DNA of 8,076 bases from Vermiphilus sp. (GTDB lineage: Bacteria; Ratteibacteria; UBA8468; B48-G9; JAFGKM01), in NCBI GenBank assembly GCA_020722825.1, contig DYKC01000047.1, positions 1 to 8,076 on the forward strand, in the 5' to 3' direction. Made by a program: the position numbers and the translations under genes. The notes below the pieces were generated by a model. It was not told the DNA's origin. It worked only from the letters and a program-made list of their open reading frames with translations, and made no database searches. Below, piece after piece: positions 5,049 through 8,076 of the stretch. The first letter of the stretch is position 1. The number at the start of each line of letters is the position of its first letter.

Positions 5049-6797
5049 ATGGCAAAAGAACTTGTTGCAGCCTCTCAATTAGACGCAATTATCGCTAAAC
5101 TGGATATTGTAGAGGTAATATCAGAATACGTAGCATTAAAAAAGAACGGGAAAAATTTTAAAGCACTCTGTCCCTTTCACGAAGAGAAAACGCCCTCTTT
5201 CATAGTAAATCCCGAAAAACAGATATTTCATTGTTTCGGATGTGGAATTGGAGGTAACGTAATCAGGTTTATCATGGCGATTGAAAACCTTTCTTTTCCC
5301 GATGCAGTAATGGCTGCATCCAAAAAAGCTGGAATACAATTAGATATTTCCGGGTATAAACCGGCTGATGAGGAAAAAAAGGCAAGACTTATCAGGGCAA
5401 ATGAGGTCGCTGCAAAAATATACAGGGAATCACTTTTTTCTCCCCAGGGTAAAAGGGCAATGGATTATCTTTTTGAAAGAAATCTTACCGAAAAGGAAAT
5501 AACCCATTTTGCCCTGGGTTTTGCTCCAAACTCAAGAGATTACCTCGCAAGACAAATCAGCGAAAAGAAACTGAACAAAGAGGATTTTGTAAAAAGCGGA
5601 TTGTTAAACGAACAGAGCACGGATGTTTTCAGAAACAGAATAATGTTTCCCATATTTGATTTACAGGGAAATATTACAGGTTTCGGTGGAAGAGGGCTTG
5701 ATGATTCCGTGCTTCCAAAATACCTGAATACAGGGGAAAACCCTGTATTCAATAAAAGCAGGCTCCTGTACGGCATAAACTGGGCAAAGGAATCTATAAA
5801 GAGCAAAAAATTTGTTTTGATTGTTGAGGGATATTTTGACGTTTTGAAACTGCACAGCAACGGAATTGAAAACTGCGTGGCTCCTATGGGAACATCATTG
5901 ACTGACAGCCACCTCAATTTTCTCAAGAGGTTTACCGATAAGATCCTTCTCATCTTTGACTCTGACGAAGCGGGTATAAAAGCAAGTTTGAGAAACCTTG
6001 ACAGTGTTTTGAGTAGAGGCTTTGAAACAAAAATATGTCTGCTTCCTGTGGATTTTGACCCAGACAGATTCGTTGACGAATACGGAATAGACGCCTTTAA
6101 GAAAATGATGGGGCAGTCAAAAAACTTTCTTGAGTTTGTCTTGACCGTTGAATCTCAGAGAAACGATATTAATACCCCAAAAGGCAAGTCATCCATTGCA
6201 AAAGAAATTTTAAGGTTTGTCTCCCTCATTCCGGATGAAATTGAAAAGTACGAGTACGTAAAGATACTTGCAGATAAACTCAATTTGAAAGAAACACTTC
6301 TAAACACATATCTTAAGGAGATGGTGAAAACTGAAAAGGAAAAAGGGAATGGAGGAGAGATAAAGAGGAAGATATCTTCTCCGAATGATTTGGCGGAAAA
6401 TCTCCTTATAGAAATTTTATTATCGGAAAACAGTTTCTGGAACCAACTTGCGGAGTGGAAAGGGCTCCTGACCAAAAGGATGGAACTGATTGCCACAACG
6501 TCAAAAAAACTGCTTGCAAATAACATAAATATAACTCCTGCAAATCTTATCAGCAAAGTGGACCAGGATACCGGAAACTGGATTTCAGAAATTTTGGTCA
6601 AAACGGGCACTAACCTTCCTGAAGAAAAAAAACAGCAAATATTTCAGGATTGTCTTAAAAAGATTCATAAATTCTGTATTTGGAAGCAGGTTGGGGAAAT
6701 GAAGCAAAAAATAGCGGAGAAAAAAGCCAGCGGTATTTCTTACAACGAAGAACTTGTGAAAATGCAAGGTTTACTCTTTGAATTGAAAAAGGAGTAG
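5049..6797 (+). CDS. dnaG: DNA primase
   Basis: Primase lays down the short RNA primers used by the replicative polymerase, acting with the DnaB helicase at the fork. The 582-residue product is almost exactly the usual length (E. coli 581). The N-terminal CHC2 zinc domain carries Cys41, His44, Cys62 and Cys65 (CPFH, HCFGCGIGG). The catalytic core follows with RNRIMFPIFD (195-204), GFGGRGL (211-217) and KYLNTGENPVFNKSRLLYG (224-242). The TOPRIM fold has VEGYFDV with Glu260, FDSDEAG with Asp304 and Asp306, and DPDRFVDEYG near 337-346. The helical C-terminal part (about 440-582) is the expected helicase-binding region and is poorly conserved. ATG 5049 follows GGGA at 5035-5038. The last codons contain the ribosome site of rpoD, three bases ahead. 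A perfect 11-bp hairpin lies within the coding sequence at 5725-5751. Confidence 0.98.
   Translation: MAKELVAASQLDAIIAKLDIVEVISEYVALKKNGKNFKALCPFHEEKTPSFIVNPEKQIFHCFGCGIGGNVIRFIMAIENLSFPDAVMAASKKAGIQLDISGYKPADEEKKARLIRANEVAAKIYRESLFSPQGKRAMDYLFERNLTEKEITHFALGFAPNSRDYLARQISEKKLNKEDFVKSGLLNEQSTDVFRNRIMFPIFDLQGNITGFGGRGLDDSVLPKYLNTGENPVFNKSRLLYGINWAKESIKSKKFVLIVEGYFDVLKLHSNGIENCVAPMGTSLTDSHLNFLKRFTDKILLIFDSDEAGIKASLRNLDSVLSRGFETKICLLPVDFDPDRFVDEYGIDAFKKMMGQSKNFLEFVLTVESQRNDINTPKGKSSIAKEILRFVSLIPDEIEKYEYVKILADKLNLKETLLNTYLKEMVKTEKEKGNGGEIKRKISSPNDLAENLLIEILLSENSFWNQLAEWKGLLTKRMELIATTSKKLLANNINITPANLISKVDQDTGNWISEILVKTGTNLPEEKKQQIFQDCLKKIHKFCIWKQVGEMKQKIAEKKASGISYNEELVKMQGLLFELKKE
5725..5751. repeat. 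Perfect 11-bp inverted repeat inside dnaG
   Basis: TGAATACAGGG (5725-5735) and CCCTGTATTCA (5741-5751) pair perfectly around the five-base loop GAAAA. It overlies codons for the conserved LNTGENPVFNK segment of primase. No T-run follows, so a terminator role is not evident on the + strand; it could be a processing or pausing site, or chance. Confidence 0.5.
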
Positions 6798-6800
6798 GAA
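6789..6800 (+). promoter_or_regulatory. rpoD ribosome binding site within the end of dnaG
   Basis: AAGGAG at 6789-6794 overlaps the last dnaG codons, and the dnaG stop TAG is at 6795-6797, three bases before ATG 6801. This arrangement suggests translational coupling of primase and sigma factor. Confidence 0.8.
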
Positions 6801-7982
6801 ATGAGTAAAGTGAAAAAAAACAGGAAGAACCTGTCAAGAAAAGAAAAAATAGATAAAATCAGCGAAATTGTGGCCCTGGGGAAAAAGAAAAAACATCTAT
6901 CCTGGGACGAAATTAACGACATGCTTCCTATTGAGATGACCAACCAGGATACAATTACTGAACTCTTTGATGAACTTGAATCATGGGACATTGATATAGA
7001 TAAGGGAGAACCTTTTTCCATAGAAAAAGAAAAGAAGATAGATACTGATGAAGCCAGAAATTCCTTAAGGTCATATCTAAAAGGAGCCGGCACATACACA
7101 CTGCTCACACATGAAGAAGAGATCGCCATAGCAAAGGGGATTGAAAACTCAAAAAAGAAACTACAGCAGATGCAAAAACAGAAACTTGTCAACAGGAAAT
7201 GTTACGAAAAATGTGAAATGGAACTTCTTGAACTCAGGTCACGGTTGATAAGTTCCAATCTGCGTCTGGTAATAAATATTGCCAAGAGGTATAGCAATCC
7301 AAGACTTTCAATACTTGATCTCATACAGGAGGGCAACATCGGCCTGATGAAGGCTATTGAAAAGTTTAAATACAGAACAGGGTTTAAGTTCAGCACGTAT
7401 GCAACCTGGTGGATAAGGCAGGCAATAACAAGGGCAATTGCCGACCACTCCGCAACAATAAGAATACCAGTTCATATGATTGAAAAGATAAGTAAGGTAA
7501 AAAAGATTGAAGCAAATCTTTCACAGGCGAAAACCGGTGAGCCGACGGATGAAGACATAGCCAAAAAGATGCATCTGTCGGTCAAAAAGGTAAAAACCAT
7601 AAAAAGATCAATGAGACCCGACCCTATTTCTCTGGACATGCCTGTTGGAGATGAAGAAAGAGCCACAATAGGTGATTTTATTGAAGACCACAAGACTCTT
7701 AACCCGCTGAGGCATGCAAAACTGTCCCTGCTCAGGGAAGAACTGGAAAAGGCGTTGTTGATTCTGGACGAGCGTGAGGAGAAGATAGTACGAATGAGGT
7801 TCGGTCTGGATGAAGAAGGCTATTCCAAAACACTGGAGGAGGTAGGAAACTCTTTCCAGTTAACCAGAGAAAGGATAAGACAGATAGAAGCAAAAGCTAT
7901 ACAGAAACTCAAACACTCCTGCCACAGCAAAAAACTGAAACTCTTTATGAACGGTGTATTTGAGAGCACCATCTCCCGTTAG
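6801..7982 (+). CDS. rpoD: RNA polymerase primary sigma factor (sigma-70/SigA)
   Basis: The primary sigma factor directs RNA polymerase to housekeeping promoters. The 393 residues carry every group-1 region. Region 1.1 is at about 12-65 (ISEIVALGKKKKHLSWDEINDMLP), region 1.2 at about 82-115, and a short non-conserved linker at 116-145. Region 2 (about 148-222) has NLRLVINIAKRY, DLIQEGNIGLMKAIEKF and FSTYATWWIRQAITRAI. Region 3 is at about 225-300, and region 4 (about 305-375) contains the helix-turn-helix LEEVGNSFQLTRERIRQIEAKAIQKL. Gln207 and Thr210 in region 2.4, and Arg356, Glu357 and Arg360 in region 4.2, are the residues that read -10 and -35 DNA in E. coli sigma-70. All are present and match the consensus promoters seen here. 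The presence of region 1.1 argues against an alternative sigma. It is shorter than E. coli's 613 residues because the large insert is absent. It is co-transcribed with dnaG. Confidence 0.98.
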   Translation: MSKVKKNRKNLSRKEKIDKISEIVALGKKKKHLSWDEINDMLPIEMTNQDTITELFDELESWDIDIDKGEPFSIEKEKKIDTDEARNSLRSYLKGAGTYTLLTHEEEIAIAKGIENSKKKLQQMQKQKLVNRKCYEKCEMELLELRSRLISSNLRLVINIAKRYSNPRLSILDLIQEGNIGLMKAIEKFKYRTGFKFSTYATWWIRQAITRAIADHSATIRIPVHMIEKISKVKKIEANLSQAKTGEPTDEDIAKKMHLSVKKVKTIKRSMRPDPISLDMPVGDEERATIGDFIEDHKTLNPLRHAKLSLLREELEKALLILDEREEKIVRMRFGLDEEGYSKTLEEVGNSFQLTRERIRQIEAKAIQKLKHSCHSKKLKLFMNGVFESTISR

Positions 7983-8076
7983 TCTAAAGTTACAGCCATC
8001 CCTGAAGTCTTGTGATGATATGGTGTTAAAATTGAAGCAGTGAAAAACAGGATGGTCCAAAAAAGGAATTTGGAAG

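Noticed and set aside
7996..8055. CCATCC/GGATGG pair after rpoD
   Set aside because: The arms are short, the loop is nearly 50 bases and no T-run follows; probably chance, not a terminator.
1..8076. Mobile element, prophage, CRISPR or defence system
   Set aside because: No transposase, integrase, repeat-spacer array or defence-type domain was found; all genes are core or common housekeeping families with similar base composition.

Overview
The window is a stretch of ordinary bacterial chromosome carrying seven genes. In order they are the 3' part of serA (serine biosynthesis), rny (RNase Y), an HU-family DNA-binding protein gene, lepB on the opposite strand, a PfkB-family sugar kinase, dnaG (primase) and rpoD (primary sigma factor). 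I see no phage gene, transposase, CRISPR array, rRNA or tRNA. By eye the DNA is A+T-rich (about 40% GC), with strong purine-rich ribosome sites. RNase Y together with a long-form SerA, a short primary sigma factor and a very short single-span LepB points to a deep-branching bacterium outside the Proteobacteria, perhaps planctomycete-, Omnitrophota- or candidate-phylum-like. That placement is an inference with low confidence.

Region by region: bases 1-839 are the C-terminal half of SerA. Bases 840-1085 are intergenic and end in an unusual inverted array of seven-base repeats directly before the rny ribosome site. rny runs to 2669. Bases 2670-2943 hold two promoter candidates and a long leader for the HU gene, which ends at 3213 and is followed by a strong hairpin terminator that also serves the convergent lepB. 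lepB (3842 down to 3327) and the sugar kinase (3981-4931) are divergent and fire from back-to-back consensus promoters whose -35 boxes are 7 bp apart. A separate consensus promoter at 4983-5011 drives dnaG-rpoD, two thirds of the classical macromolecular-synthesis operon; rpsU is not next to them. Bases 7983-8076 hold no complete gene.

The genes do not form one pathway. They cover replication priming, transcription initiation, nucleoid structure, mRNA decay and protein export. The promoters (TTGACA or near, 17-bp spacer, TATAAT-like) fit the sigma factor encoded here, whose -10 and -35 recognition residues are intact. No convincing new multi-gene system is present. The features most worth a second look are the inverted heptad array, the possible AUU start of rny, the compact divergent promoter with a probably leaderless lepB transcript, and an 11-bp perfect hairpin inside dnaG.
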